Shown: positions 9,119 through 16,983 of the stretch, piece by piece
How the letters are laid out: each line of letters begins with the position of its first letter
Numbering within the stretch: position 1 is the stretch's first letter
Source: Rhodococcus sp040643435
Lineage (GTDB): Bacteria > Actinomycetota > Actinomycetes > Mycobacteriales > Mycobacteriaceae
Length of the DNA: 64,000 nucleotides
Direction: 5' to 3'
Assembly (NCBI RefSeq): GCF_040643435.1
Contig: NZ_JBEYUH010000002.1
Location: forward strand, 326,512-390,511
Position numbers and translations under genes: made by a program
Notes under the pieces: generated by a model
Database searches by the model: none
What the model was told of the DNA's origin: nothing
What the model saw: only the letters and a program-made list of their open reading frames with translations

Positions 9119-10209
9119 GAACACGAGTCCTGCGCGCAGTCGGCGTCCTCGCCTGCCTGGCGCTCACCGCCGGGTGCGAGTGGCGCGGCCTGAACAGCCT
9201 TCCCCTTCCGGGCACGCACGGCCGCGGCGACGGCGCGTTCGCCGTGACCATCGAGATGCCCGACGTGACGACCCTCGAACGCAACTCGAGGGTACGGGTC
9301 GGCGACGTCACCGTCGGTCGGGTCGCCGATCTGCGGCTCGGTGACGGCCACGCGCTCGTGACGGTGATGGTCGACGGCGGCACGGTACTTCCCGAGAACA
9401 CTGTCGCGAAGATCGGGCAGACGAGTCTGCTCGGATCCGCCCACGTCGAACTCTCTCCCCCGCTCGCCGAAGCCGCCCGCGGCCGGCTCGGCGACGGTGA
9501 CGTCATCCCCCTCGAGCGGGCGGGCGCGTTCCCGACCACGGAGCAGACCCTGTCGTCGTTGTCGCTGGTACTCAGCGGCGGTGGCCTCGCCCAGGCGCAG
9601 GAGATCACCCGTGAACTGAACCGCGCACTCGACGGACGTCAGGAGTCGGTTCGCGGCCTGCTCACCCGTCTCGATGCCGTGCTCGCCGGACTCGACGGTC
9701 AGAAGGAGCAGATCGTGAGCACGATGGAATCCCTCGACGCACTCGCCGTCGAGGTCGCCGCACACAACGGCAGGATCGCAGCGGCAACCGATCGCCTTGC
9801 CCCCGCCCTCGGGATGCTGTCCGCCCAGCGCGACGATCTGACTCGCGCCGCCGATGCTCTCGGCCGGTTCGGGCGTGTGGCGAACGAAGTCGTCGAGGCG
9901 AGCGGCGACGACATCGTCGCGAATCTGCGCGATCTCGAACCGGTACTGGCGTCGCTCACCTCGGCGGGTGATTCGCTCACCGAGTCGTTGCGCTACCTGC
10001 TGACCTTCCCGTTCCCCATCGACACCTACCGCAACGCGGTGCGCGGCGACTACGCGAACGGCACGGTCATCCTCGACCTCACCCTGCCGACCCTCGAGAA
10101 CGCACTGCTGCTCGGCACGCCCTTCGAGAACGCGCTCACCGGTGGGGGACGGCCCGTGCCGGATCTGGTGTCGCTGCTGGTCCCACCCGTGTCGGAGCCG
10201 ACCCGATGA
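9115..10209 (+). CDS. mce4E: Mce4E lipoprotein (LprN-like)
   Basis: 364 aa from GTG 9115, overlapping the mce4D stop (GTGA). A signal peptide with two early Arg residues and a hydrophobic core ends in the lipobox LTAGC, so Cys21 is the predicted lipidated residue. This is the diagnostic feature of the E subunit of Mce complexes. The MCE domain follows (LERNSRVRVGDVTVGRV near 52-68), then the helical region. It is anchored by lipid rather than by a transmembrane helix. Its stop overlaps the mce4F start (ATGA). Confidence 0.93.
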   Translation: MRTRVLRAVGVLACLALTAGCEWRGLNSLPLPGTHGRGDGAFAVTIEMPDVTTLERNSRVRVGDVTVGRVADLRLGDGHALVTVMVDGGTVLPENTVAKIGQTSLLGSAHVELSPPLAEAARGRLGDGDVIPLERAGAFPTTEQTLSSLSLVLSGGGLAQAQEITRELNRALDGRQESVRGLLTRLDAVLAGLDGQKEQIVSTMESLDALAVEVAAHNGRIAAATDRLAPALGMLSAQRDDLTRAADALGRFGRVANEVVEASGDDIVANLRDLEPVLASLTSAGDSLTESLRYLLTFPFPIDTYRNAVRGDYANGTVILDLTLPTLENALLLGTPFENALTGGGRPVPDLVSLLVPPVSEPTR

Positions 10210-11417
10210 GCCAGGCCGCGGTGTTGCGCCGCAAGCTGCTGGTGTTCTTCTCCGTCGGGATCGCCGCGGTGCTGATCGTCGCGCTGTTCATCGTGAATCT
10301 GCCCGCCCTGTTCGGGGTGGGGAGGTACGAGGTGCGTCTCGACCTCGCCGACGCCGGCGGCCTGTACCCCTCGGCCAACGTCACCTACCGCGGAATCGAA
10401 ATCGGCCGGGTGACGTCGTTGACGATGACCACCAGCGGCGCCGAGGCGGTCCTGTCTCTCGATGCGGATTTTCCGGTGCCCGCCGATTCGGCAGCGCAGA
10501 TCCGCAGCATGTCGGCGATCGGTGAGCAGTACGTCGAGTTCCTGCCGGATGATGAGGACGGCCCGTATCTGGTTGCGGGCTCGGTGATCCCGCGCGATCG
10601 GATCTCGGTTCCGGAACCGATCGGCGGGGCCCTCGATCAACTCGACGCCACACTGCAATCCGTGGGTCCCGACCGTCTCGCTTTGCTGCTCGACGAAACA
10701 CACACAGCAGTCGCCGATTCCGGAGACGCCCTGCGGGTCCTCGTCGAAGCCGGCGCGGCGGTGAGCGCGGAGGCAGCCGCAACTGCGGACAGTACCGCGG
10801 CACTGATCGATCAGGTGGGCCCGTTGCTCGACACGCAGGTCGTGTCGTCGAATGCGATCGCCCGCTGGGCGGCCTCACTGGCAGGTGCCACCGGGCAGCT
10901 GCGCGACTCCGATTCAGACGTGCGGACACTCCTCGGTGTTACGGCTCCTGCCGCCGCGCAGGTACAAGCACTGTTCGAGGAGGCCGAACCCACCCTGCCC
11001 CTGCTGCTGGCCAATCTCGTCACGGTCGAGCAGGTCGCCGCGGTCTACCGGCCGTCGCTCGAACAGATGCTGGTGTTGTTCCCGTCGATCATGGCGTCCA
11101 CCCAGTCGGCAGGTCTGCCCAATGTCGACAACCCTTCGCAGAACACGTATTTCACTGCTACTTTCAACGATCCGCCGCCGTGCATCACCGGATTCCTGCC
11201 GCCGGAGCAACGGCGCTCGCCCACCGAATTCGACGTGCCCGACACCCCGCCCGATCTGTACTGCAAGCTACCGGCGGACTCCCCCATTGCGGTGCGCGGG
11301 GCACGGAACATGCCGTGCATCGAATACCCGGGACGACGCGCCCCCACGGTTCAGTTGTGTCGCGACGGTGGTTACTCACCGGGAAATCTCGAAGGACTTC
11401 TGTCACCACCGAACTGA
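10206..11417 (+). CDS. mce4F: Mce4F, sterol-transport MCE-domain protein
   Basis: 403 aa; last gene of the mce4 operon, starting inside the mce4E stop (ATGA). N-terminal anchor about residues 10-32 (LLVFFSVGIAAVLIVALFIV), MCE domain with DAGGLYPSANVTYRGIEIGRV near 49-69, helical domain, and a C-terminal part with several Cys (near PPPCITGF, DLYCKL, MPCIEYPG, VQLCRDGG). The Mce-associated mas genes found after many mce operons do not follow; the next gene is on the opposite strand. Confidence 0.92.
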   Translation: MSQAAVLRRKLLVFFSVGIAAVLIVALFIVNLPALFGVGRYEVRLDLADAGGLYPSANVTYRGIEIGRVTSLTMTTSGAEAVLSLDADFPVPADSAAQIRSMSAIGEQYVEFLPDDEDGPYLVAGSVIPRDRISVPEPIGGALDQLDATLQSVGPDRLALLLDETHTAVADSGDALRVLVEAGAAVSAEAAATADSTAALIDQVGPLLDTQVVSSNAIARWAASLAGATGQLRDSDSDVRTLLGVTAPAAAQVQALFEEAEPTLPLLLANLVTVEQVAAVYRPSLEQMLVLFPSIMASTQSAGLPNVDNPSQNTYFTATFNDPPPCITGFLPPEQRRSPTEFDVPDTPPDLYCKLPADSPIAVRGARNMPCIEYPGRRAPTVQLCRDGGYSPGNLEGLLSPPN

Positions 11418-11629
11418 GGTTGCGATGTCGGTGGGGTCCCTGATCGGACTTCCAGCGATGCTTACGCGTTCGGAGGAACGCCCGTGGCGTAGCAAGCGGA
11501 TGTTCCTTTCGCCACCGCGCGATGATGGGCGGCAAGGACCGTCGTCCATCGCTCTAAGTGCCGAGAACCATCGTTATGTTGATTACCAACTGGCCACTCT
11601 CTTGGCTGCGGATGAAGATTCTGGGTGAT

Positions 11630-12340
11630 TCAGTCGTCCTCCCAGACGAGGTTGTGCAGTCGCATCGCTTCGATCAGGTCGGGGTCGTGCTCCTCGACGG
11701 GGCCGTAGTCCAGCACCGTGACGTTCTTGCTGACCGGTCCATCACCGGGACGCTCGTACAGCGCCCAGAGCACCAGCCCGTCGCCGTGCCGGGATTCGAA
11801 TTGGATGCCGGCCACCGGCTCACCTTCCGGATCGGGGAGGGTGTTGACCCACTGTGAGATCGCCCGGGTGAGGGCGCGCGGGCGGCCGTCGCGGATCGCC
11901 GCGGTGTCGAGGTCGAGAAGGCCGTGCCGGATCGCGTCGGGCCGGAACAGGGTTCGCAGGGTGGCCACCGACTCGGCGTCGCCGGGCACGACGAACCATC
12001 CGGTGATCGCGCCGCTGCCGGTGGCCCTGCTCGACATCCACGACCGTGGGACATGCCCCGGCGCGATGGTGGGGAACTCGTCTGCCTCGTCGTCGACGAT
12101 CTCGTCGAGCGCGGCGCTGAGCTCCTCGCTTTTGCGCGCATACGCGAGGACCTCGAGGTAGCAGGACAGACGGGTCGCGCCGACGTACAGGGTCCGCCAC
12201 ACCCCTGCGGGATCGTCCCAACGGCCGGTGAAGCGCCCGTCGGTGGCGAATTCCCAGGGTGTCCACTCCCACGAGGTGGGTGGATAGCCGACACGGTAGG
12301 CGACCACACCGTCGACGTGGACGCAGCGGACATGGGCCAC
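11630..12340 (-). CDS. RES-domain toxin of a RES/Xre toxin-antitoxin pair
   Basis: 236 aa from GTG 12340, the first possible start after the antitoxin stop, in the same reading frame. The RES fold is indicated by an Arg early in the domain (VAYRVG near residue 16; GRWDDP near 39), the GVWRTLYVGATRLSCYLEVLA segment with the conserved Glu near 62, and a later conserved Ser/Trp stretch (RALTRAISQWVNTL near 160-173). RES toxins of the MbcT type destroy cellular NAD+ by phosphorolysis. The gene lies 33 bases after its antitoxin partner and they form one operon. No native substrate other than NAD+ is suggested. Confidence 0.8.
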   Translation of the reverse strand: MAHVRCVHVDGVVAYRVGYPPTSWEWTPWEFATDGRFTGRWDDPAGVWRTLYVGATRLSCYLEVLAYARKSEELSAALDEIVDDEADEFPTIAPGHVPRSWMSSRATGSGAITGWFVVPGDAESVATLRTLFRPDAIRHGLLDLDTAAIRDGRPRALTRAISQWVNTLPDPEGEPVAGIQFESRHGDGLVLWALYERPGDGPVSKNVTVLDYGPVEEHDPDLIEAMRLHNLVWEDD

Positions 12341-12373
12341 GTGGGGTCGAGAGCAGCGTTCGGTCCGGTGCGG

Positions 12374-12766
12374 TCATCCCACCGCCGCGAACTGCCGGGC
12401 AGCGGCGAGGATCTTCGGGCCGACATCGGACAGCTCGCCCTCGCGCAGCAGCAGCGCCGGCGGGCGGTCGTCGAGGATGGGGTTCAGGCCCTGGAACCAG
12501 GTCTGCGCCACTGCGGGGGTGTCGCGTTCCGCGATCAGTCGGGCGGCGCGGTAGGCGATGCGGAGGCGTTCGACGTCGGTCTCGCTGTTGATGGTGCGGG
12601 TGCCTTCGGCCCACTGACGGACAGCGCGGGTTTCCTTCACCTTCCCCAGGTACGCGACCAGCTTGGCGCCGAGCAGCTCACGCAGTGCTGTGACCAGCTC
12701 CGATTGGGTCATGCGGGCGGCGTCGTTGTAGGCGGCGAGGTCGGGTCGTGGGTGTGCAGTTGTCAT
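12374..12766 (-). CDS. Xre/MbcA-type antitoxin (DUF2384-like)
   Basis: 130 aa from ATG 12766, preceded by AGGAGG 8 bases away; GTG 12775 is possible in frame. N-terminal helix-turn-helix-like region (RMTQSELVTALRELLGAKLVAYLGKVKETRAVRQWAEG, about residues 17-53) and a C-terminal segment with QTWFQGLNPILDDRPP, the pattern of the DUF2384 toxin-binding domain in MbcA/Xre antitoxins. It should neutralise the RES toxin encoded immediately downstream and autorepress the operon. Upstream direct repeats (12786-12807) are plausible operator half-sites. Confidence 0.8.
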   Translation of the reverse strand: MTTAHPRPDLAAYNDAARMTQSELVTALRELLGAKLVAYLGKVKETRAVRQWAEGTRTINSETDVERLRIAYRAARLIAERDTPAVAQTWFQGLNPILDDRPPALLLREGELSDVGPKILAAARQFAAVG

Positions 12767-12785
12767 AGCATCCACCTCCTGATCC

Positions 12786-12807
12786 CAGGGTAAATCACAG
12801 GGTCAAT
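12786..12807. promoter_or_regulatory. Direct repeat CAGGGTAAAT / CAGGGTCAAT upstream of the antitoxin
   Basis: Two near-identical 10-base direct repeats with a 12-base period start 20 bases before the antitoxin ATG. Repeated half-sites at this place suit autoregulation by the Xre antitoxin. This is inference from position and spacing only. Confidence 0.35.
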
Positions 12808-12914
12808 GCCGTCCATACTCCCGCCGGGACGAAGTGCTCACTGGCAGCAAGAATGCCCGTCCGGTATCACCCGGCGGCGTCAGCGCCGGACCTCTGCCTG
12901 GTCCGCGGGCCTTT

Positions 12915-12965
12915 GAGATTCGGTGTTCTCGACCCCGCTGTGCGCGGTCGAGAACACCGGATCTC
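12915..12965 (-). terminator. Hairpin terminator after the NMO-family gene
   Basis: Arms 12915-12934 and 12946-12965 pair over 20 positions with a single mismatch and an 11-base loop. The hairpin lies 7 bases past the stop codon of the minus-strand gene ending at 12972. There is no strong T-run, as is usual for actinobacterial terminators. Confidence 0.75.
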
Positions 12966-12971
12966 AGTCGT

Positions 12972-14102
12972 TCAGATGCTCGCAGCCTCGTTCAGCTTCT
13001 CGAGCGTGCCGGTCGCTTCGAGGTACTCCTGCACCCAGCGTTCGATGACCGTCGAGGTCTTGTCGACCTTCGTGAACTGCCCGACGACCTGACCCACCGG
13101 GTTGAACGCCACGTCGACGGACTCGTCCGGATACTTGTGGGTGGCCGCGACCGCCATGCCGGACACCATGTACTGCAACGGCATTCCGAGGGGCTTCGGG
13201 TTGCCCTCCTGCTCCCACGCTTCGGTCCAGTCGTTGCGGAGCATGCGGCAGGGCTTACCGGTGAACGACCGGCTGCGCACGGTGTCGCGGCTGCTCGCCT
13301 TGATGTACGCCTCCTGCTGCACAGGCGTGTTCTCGGCCTCCTCGACCATGAGCCACTGCGAACCGGTCCAGGCCCCTTGAGCGCCGAGCGCGAGCGCGGC
13401 CGCGATCTGCTGGCCGCTGCCGATACCACCGGCAGCGAGGACCGGTACAGGCGCGACCTCCTTGACGACCTGCGGCCACAGCACGATCGAGCCGACCTCA
13501 CCGCAGTGGCCGCCACCTTCGCCGCCCTGCGCGATGATGATGTCCACGCCGGCATCGGCGTGCTTGCGGGCCTGCTTCGGAGAACCGCACAGCGCCGCGA
13601 CCTTACGACCCGCATTGTGGATGTGCTCGATCATGTCGGCGGGCGGGGTACCGAGCGCGTTGGCGATGAGAGTGACCTTCGGATGCTGCAGTGCCACCTC
13701 CACCTGCGGAGTCGCGGTGGCTTCGGTCCACCCGAGGAGCTGCAACGCGTTATCGTCACCTTCCGGCAGGGGCACCCCGTGGTCGGTGAGGATCTTGCGA
13801 CCGAATTCGAGGGTTTCCTGCGGCACCATCGACTGCAGCATCTTCGTGAGTTCCTCGGCGGAGAGGTTCGCGTCCATGCCTTCGTACTTGTTCGGGATGA
13901 CGATGTCGACACCGTACGGGCGGTCGCCGATGTGCTCGTCGATCCAGTTCAGCTCGATTTCGAGCTCCTCCGGGGTGAACCCGACGGCGCCGAGGACACC
14001 GAAGCCCCCGGCCTTGGCGACGGCGACGACTACGTCGCGGCAGTGGGTGAACGCGAAGATCGGGAACTCGATGCCGAGTTCGTCGCAGATGGGCGTGTGC
14101 AT
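12972..14102 (-). CDS. NMO-family FMN-dependent oxidoreductase (Rv1533-like), KstR-box controlled
   Basis: 376 aa from ATG 14102, with GAGGAG 8 bases before it. TIM-barrel nitronate monooxygenase family: N-terminal GIEFPIFAFTHCRD with AKAGGFGVLGA, the phosphate-binding QGGEGGGHCGEVGS near residues 190-205, AAGGIGSGQQIAAALALGAQG near 230-250, and SFTGKPCRMLRN near 285. It resembles M. tuberculosis Rv1533 rather than the steroid-ring enzyme IpdC. A perfect KstR box (14133-14146) lies 31 bases upstream, tying it to sterol metabolism. The substrate is unknown. A paralogue sits at 24434-25546. Confidence 0.8.
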   Translation of the reverse strand: MHTPICDELGIEFPIFAFTHCRDVVVAVAKAGGFGVLGAVGFTPEELEIELNWIDEHIGDRPYGVDIVIPNKYEGMDANLSAEELTKMLQSMVPQETLEFGRKILTDHGVPLPEGDDNALQLLGWTEATATPQVEVALQHPKVTLIANALGTPPADMIEHIHNAGRKVAALCGSPKQARKHADAGVDIIIAQGGEGGGHCGEVGSIVLWPQVVKEVAPVPVLAAGGIGSGQQIAAALALGAQGAWTGSQWLMVEEAENTPVQQEAYIKASSRDTVRSRSFTGKPCRMLRNDWTEAWEQEGNPKPLGMPLQYMVSGMAVAATHKYPDESVDVAFNPVGQVVGQFTKVDKTSTVIERWVQEYLEATGTLEKLNEAASI

Positions 14103-14132
14103 TCGGCACTCCTCGATTGAAACTCGCAAGAC

Positions 14133-14146
14133 TGGAACACGTTCTA
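14133..14146. promoter_or_regulatory. KstR box TGGAACACGTTCTA
   Basis: Perfect match to the KstR consensus TnnAACnnGTTnnA, centred about 38 bases before the start of the NMO-family gene. KstR is the TetR-type repressor of the cholesterol regulon in mycobacteria and rhodococci. Confidence 0.8.
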
Positions 14147-14208
14147 CCTTAGTGCCTGATGTGCCCACGCGGAAGCACGCAAACAGCGGAAGCACACCAC
14201 AACAGAGA

Positions 14209-14249
14209 AGGCCCGCAACATCGACAGTGGTTGCCGATGTTGCGGGCCT
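14209..14249 (-). terminator. Hairpin terminator after the CaiB/BaiF gene
   Basis: Perfect 15-bp inverted repeat (14209-14223 with 14235-14249) and 11-base loop, 18 bases beyond the stop of the minus-strand CoA-transferase gene. It marks the end of the seven-gene operon. Confidence 0.78.
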
Positions 14250-14267
14250 CGCCTTTGGTCCTGCGCC

Positions 14268-15488
14268 TCAGATGATTCCGCGCTCGCGCAATTCCTTCTG
14301 CTCGATATCACCGAGTCCGAGCATCTCGCCGTAGACCGCCGCATTGTCGTATCCCGCGACGGGCGGGCCCGCACGGCGCACCGAGCCGGGCGTACCGGTG
14401 AGGACCGGCACCACGCCCGGACCGAGAACATCGCTGTTCGTACGCTCGTCGTGATGCGGGACGATCATGTCGCGCGCGAGGAACTGAGGATCGGCGACGA
14501 CCTCCGCGACCGTGTTCACCGGACCGGAGACCACACCCGACGACGACAGATGCGCCAGGAGGTCGTCGAGCGTCCACGTCGCCGCCCACTCCCCGATGAG
14601 AGCGTCGAGTTCGTCCTGGTTCACGCCCCGCGCGAGGTGGTCGGCGAAGCGCGGATCGTCGGCGAGTTCGGGACGCTCCATCGCCGCACACAGACGACGG
14701 AAGACCGTGTCCTGGTTCGCGGCGATGACGATCCACATGTCGTCCGACGTCCGGTACAGATTCGACGGCGCGATACCCTCGAGACGCGTACCGGACGGTC
14801 CCCGAACCACTCCGGCCACATCGTAATCCGGCACGACCGACTCCTGGATCGCCAGGCACGCCTCGGTGAGCGCCACATCGACGACCTGCCCACGTCCCGT
14901 CCGTTCACGCCCGAGCAGCGCGGCGAGGATGCCCTGCACCGCGAACATCCCGGCGAGCGAATCGCCGAGCGAGAGCGCGAGTCGCGGCGGCGCCTGACCG
15001 GGATAACCGTTCAGGTGACGCAGGCCGCTCTCCGCCTCGGCCACCGACGCATAGCCCGCCTGCCCGGCCTTCGGACCGGTCTGCCCGTAACCGGAGACCC
15101 TGGCCAGGACGATGCCCGGATTGATCTCCGAGAGCACGTCGTAGCCGAGACCCCACTTCTCGAGCGTTCCCGGACGGAAGTTCTCGACCACGACATCGGA
15201 TTCGGCGACGAGCCGGCGGAACAGTTCCTGCCCGTCCGGCGCCCGCAGGTCGAGGGTGATGCAGCGCTTGTTGCGAGCGTGCACCGTCCAGAAGTAGCGC
15301 TGTCCGTCCCGCTCGCCCTGTCCCCAGGTGCGGAGCGGGTCGGGCCGCTTCGGATCCTCGATCTTGATGACATCGGCGCCCATGTCGCCGAGCAGGCGTC
15401 CTGCATACGGGCCCGCGATCAACGTTCCCAGTTCGAGCACCCTGATATCCGCGAGCGCTCCCGATGCCTGCGACTCGGATTGTGTCAC
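14268..15488 (-). CDS. CaiB/BaiF family CoA-transferase or racemase
   Basis: 406 aa from GTG 15488 (VTQSESQASG), with GGAAGA upstream. Family III CoA-transferase fold: IRVLELGTLIAGPYAGRLLGDMGADVIKIE at the N-terminus, DLRAPDGQELFRRLVAESDVVVENFRPG near 80-107, and the catalytic Asp in SLGDSLAG at residue 176. Enzymes of this family transfer CoA between carboxylic acids or epimerise 2-methylacyl-CoA. The last gene of the operon, 19 bases after the aldehyde dehydrogenase, so it likely activates the acid that enzyme makes. Transferase versus racemase cannot be decided from sequence reading. Confidence 0.82.
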   Translation of the reverse strand: MTQSESQASGALADIRVLELGTLIAGPYAGRLLGDMGADVIKIEDPKRPDPLRTWGQGERDGQRYFWTVHARNKRCITLDLRAPDGQELFRRLVAESDVVVENFRPGTLEKWGLGYDVLSEINPGIVLARVSGYGQTGPKAGQAGYASVAEAESGLRHLNGYPGQAPPRLALSLGDSLAGMFAVQGILAALLGRERTGRGQVVDVALTEACLAIQESVVPDYDVAGVVRGPSGTRLEGIAPSNLYRTSDDMWIVIAANQDTVFRRLCAAMERPELADDPRFADHLARGVNQDELDALIGEWAATWTLDDLLAHLSSSGVVSGPVNTVAEVVADPQFLARDMIVPHHDERTNSDVLGPGVVPVLTGTPGSVRRAGPPVAGYDNAAVYGEMLGLGDIEQKELRERGII

Positions 15489-15507
15489 TGCGTCTTCCGT
15501 CCTCCGG

Positions 15508-16983
15508 TCAGTAACCGAGGTGAACCGTCTTCTCCTCGGTGAACGCTTCGAGCCCGCTGCGGCCCAGTTCACGCCCGATGCCGCTCGCGTCACGTCCACC
15601 CCAGGGTAGTGCCGGGTCGGGAACACCCCAGCCGTTGACCCACACCGTGCCCACACGCAGCTGCGGGATCACACTGTGCACGGTCGACAGATTCTGGCTG
15701 AAGATGAACGCGTTGAGCCCATACTTCGTCGCGTTCGCCAGTCGCACGGCTTCCTCGGTGGTCTTGAAGGTGATGACCGTGGCGACCGGCCCGAAGATCT
15801 CCTCGCGGGCGATGGTCAGGTCGTTCGTCCCCCGGAAGACGGTCGGCTCGACGAAGAAGCCGCGATCCCCCACCCGCGACCCGCCGGTGAGCAGTTCCGC
15901 GCCTTCGCTCCTGCCCTTCTCGATGTAGCCGAGGATGCGGTCGAGTTGTTTACGGTTGACGATGGTGCCCTGGGTGGTGGACGCATCGAACGGATCGCCG
16001 ATCACCGACCCGCGTGCGAACTCGACGAGCCCTTCGACGACCTGGTCGGCGATCGATTCGTGCACGATCACGCGAGTGCCGGCCGCGCACACCTGACCCT
16101 GGTGGTAGAAGTTGCCCATTGCGATCCACGGCAACGATGCCTCGAGGTCGGCGTCGGGGAAGATCAACTGGGGCGCCTTGCCGCCGAGTTCGAGGGTGAC
16201 CTTGCGGAACTTCTCACCCGCGAGCGACGTGATGGTCTTACCCACGGCCGGGCTACCCGTGAAGGTGATCTTGTCGATTCCTTCGTGGGCCGCCAGCGCG
16301 GCACCGGCTTCGGAACCGAGTCCCGGTACGACGTTGAACGCCCCGTCCGGCACCCCCGCTTCGGCCAGCAGATCGGCGAGCTTCAGCGTCGAGAGCGAAG
16401 CGTCCTCGGCCGGTTTGACGACCACCGAGCAGCCCGCGGCGAGAGCCGGTGCAATCTTCCACGCCGCGACGACGGTGGGGTTGTTCCACGGTGTGATCGC
16501 CCCGACCACGCCGAGGGGCTGACGCAGCGTGAAGCCGAAGCGGTGCTGCGGACCGACATCGGGCAGGATCATCGCTTCCCCGGCGATCTTGTCGGCCCAT
16601 CCGGCGTAGTGCCGGAACGATGCGGCAGCGGCGGGGATGTCGCCGGCGACCGTGTCGGCGTAGAGCTTGCCCATCTCCGCCGTCTCGAGTGCCGACAGTT
16701 CCGGTGCGTGCTGCTCGATGAGGTCGGCGGCACGTGCGAGGATCCGGCCACGTTCGGCGCCGGCCATGCGCGACCAGACACCCGACTCGAAGGTGTCACG
16801 GGCTGCGTCGACCGCAGCATCGATATCGGCGGCGCCACCCGCCGCGATCTCGGCCACGACCTCTTCCGTCGCGGGGTTGATCGACGAGAAGCGGGATCCG
16901 GACTTCGACGGGACTGCCTTGCCACCGATCCGCAACTGCGGGTCGGGGACGACGACGGGCGCGGGGGTGGAGAGTTCGATCAT
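15508..16983 (-). CDS. NAD(P)+-dependent aldehyde dehydrogenase
   Basis: 491 aa. ATG 16983 overlaps the stop of the upstream gene (TGATG) and has AGGAG 5 bases ahead. Complete ALDH superfamily protein: PWNNP cofactor segment near residues 160-165, FTGSPAVGK near 240, general-base Glu in TLELGGKAP near 261, catalytic Cys in GQVCAAGTR near 297, and EEIFGPV near 395. It should oxidise an aldehyde intermediate to the acid in the pathway encoded by this operon. The natural substrate is unknown. Confidence 0.88.
   Translation of the reverse strand: MIELSTPAPVVVPDPQLRIGGKAVPSKSGSRFSSINPATEEVVAEIAAGGAADIDAAVDAARDTFESGVWSRMAGAERGRILARAADLIEQHAPELSALETAEMGKLYADTVAGDIPAAAASFRHYAGWADKIAGEAMILPDVGPQHRFGFTLRQPLGVVGAITPWNNPTVVAAWKIAPALAAGCSVVVKPAEDASLSTLKLADLLAEAGVPDGAFNVVPGLGSEAGAALAAHEGIDKITFTGSPAVGKTITSLAGEKFRKVTLELGGKAPQLIFPDADLEASLPWIAMGNFYHQGQVCAAGTRVIVHESIADQVVEGLVEFARGSVIGDPFDASTTQGTIVNRKQLDRILGYIEKGRSEGAELLTGGSRVGDRGFFVEPTVFRGTNDLTIAREEIFGPVATVITFKTTEEAVRLANATKYGLNAFIFSQNLSTVHSVIPQLRVGTVWVNGWGVPDPALPWGGRDASGIGRELGRSGLEAFTEEKTVHLGY

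Noticed and set aside
11425..11628. 67-codon frame directly after mce4F with a weak GAGG site
   Set aside because: Third-position G+C is far lower than in neighbouring genes and no domain is seen; more likely non-coding intergenic DNA.
12972..14102. Identification as IpdC (steroid ring C/D flavoprotein)
   Set aside because: Remembered IpdC sequence pattern differs clearly; this protein and its paralogue resemble Rv1533-type NMO proteins instead.
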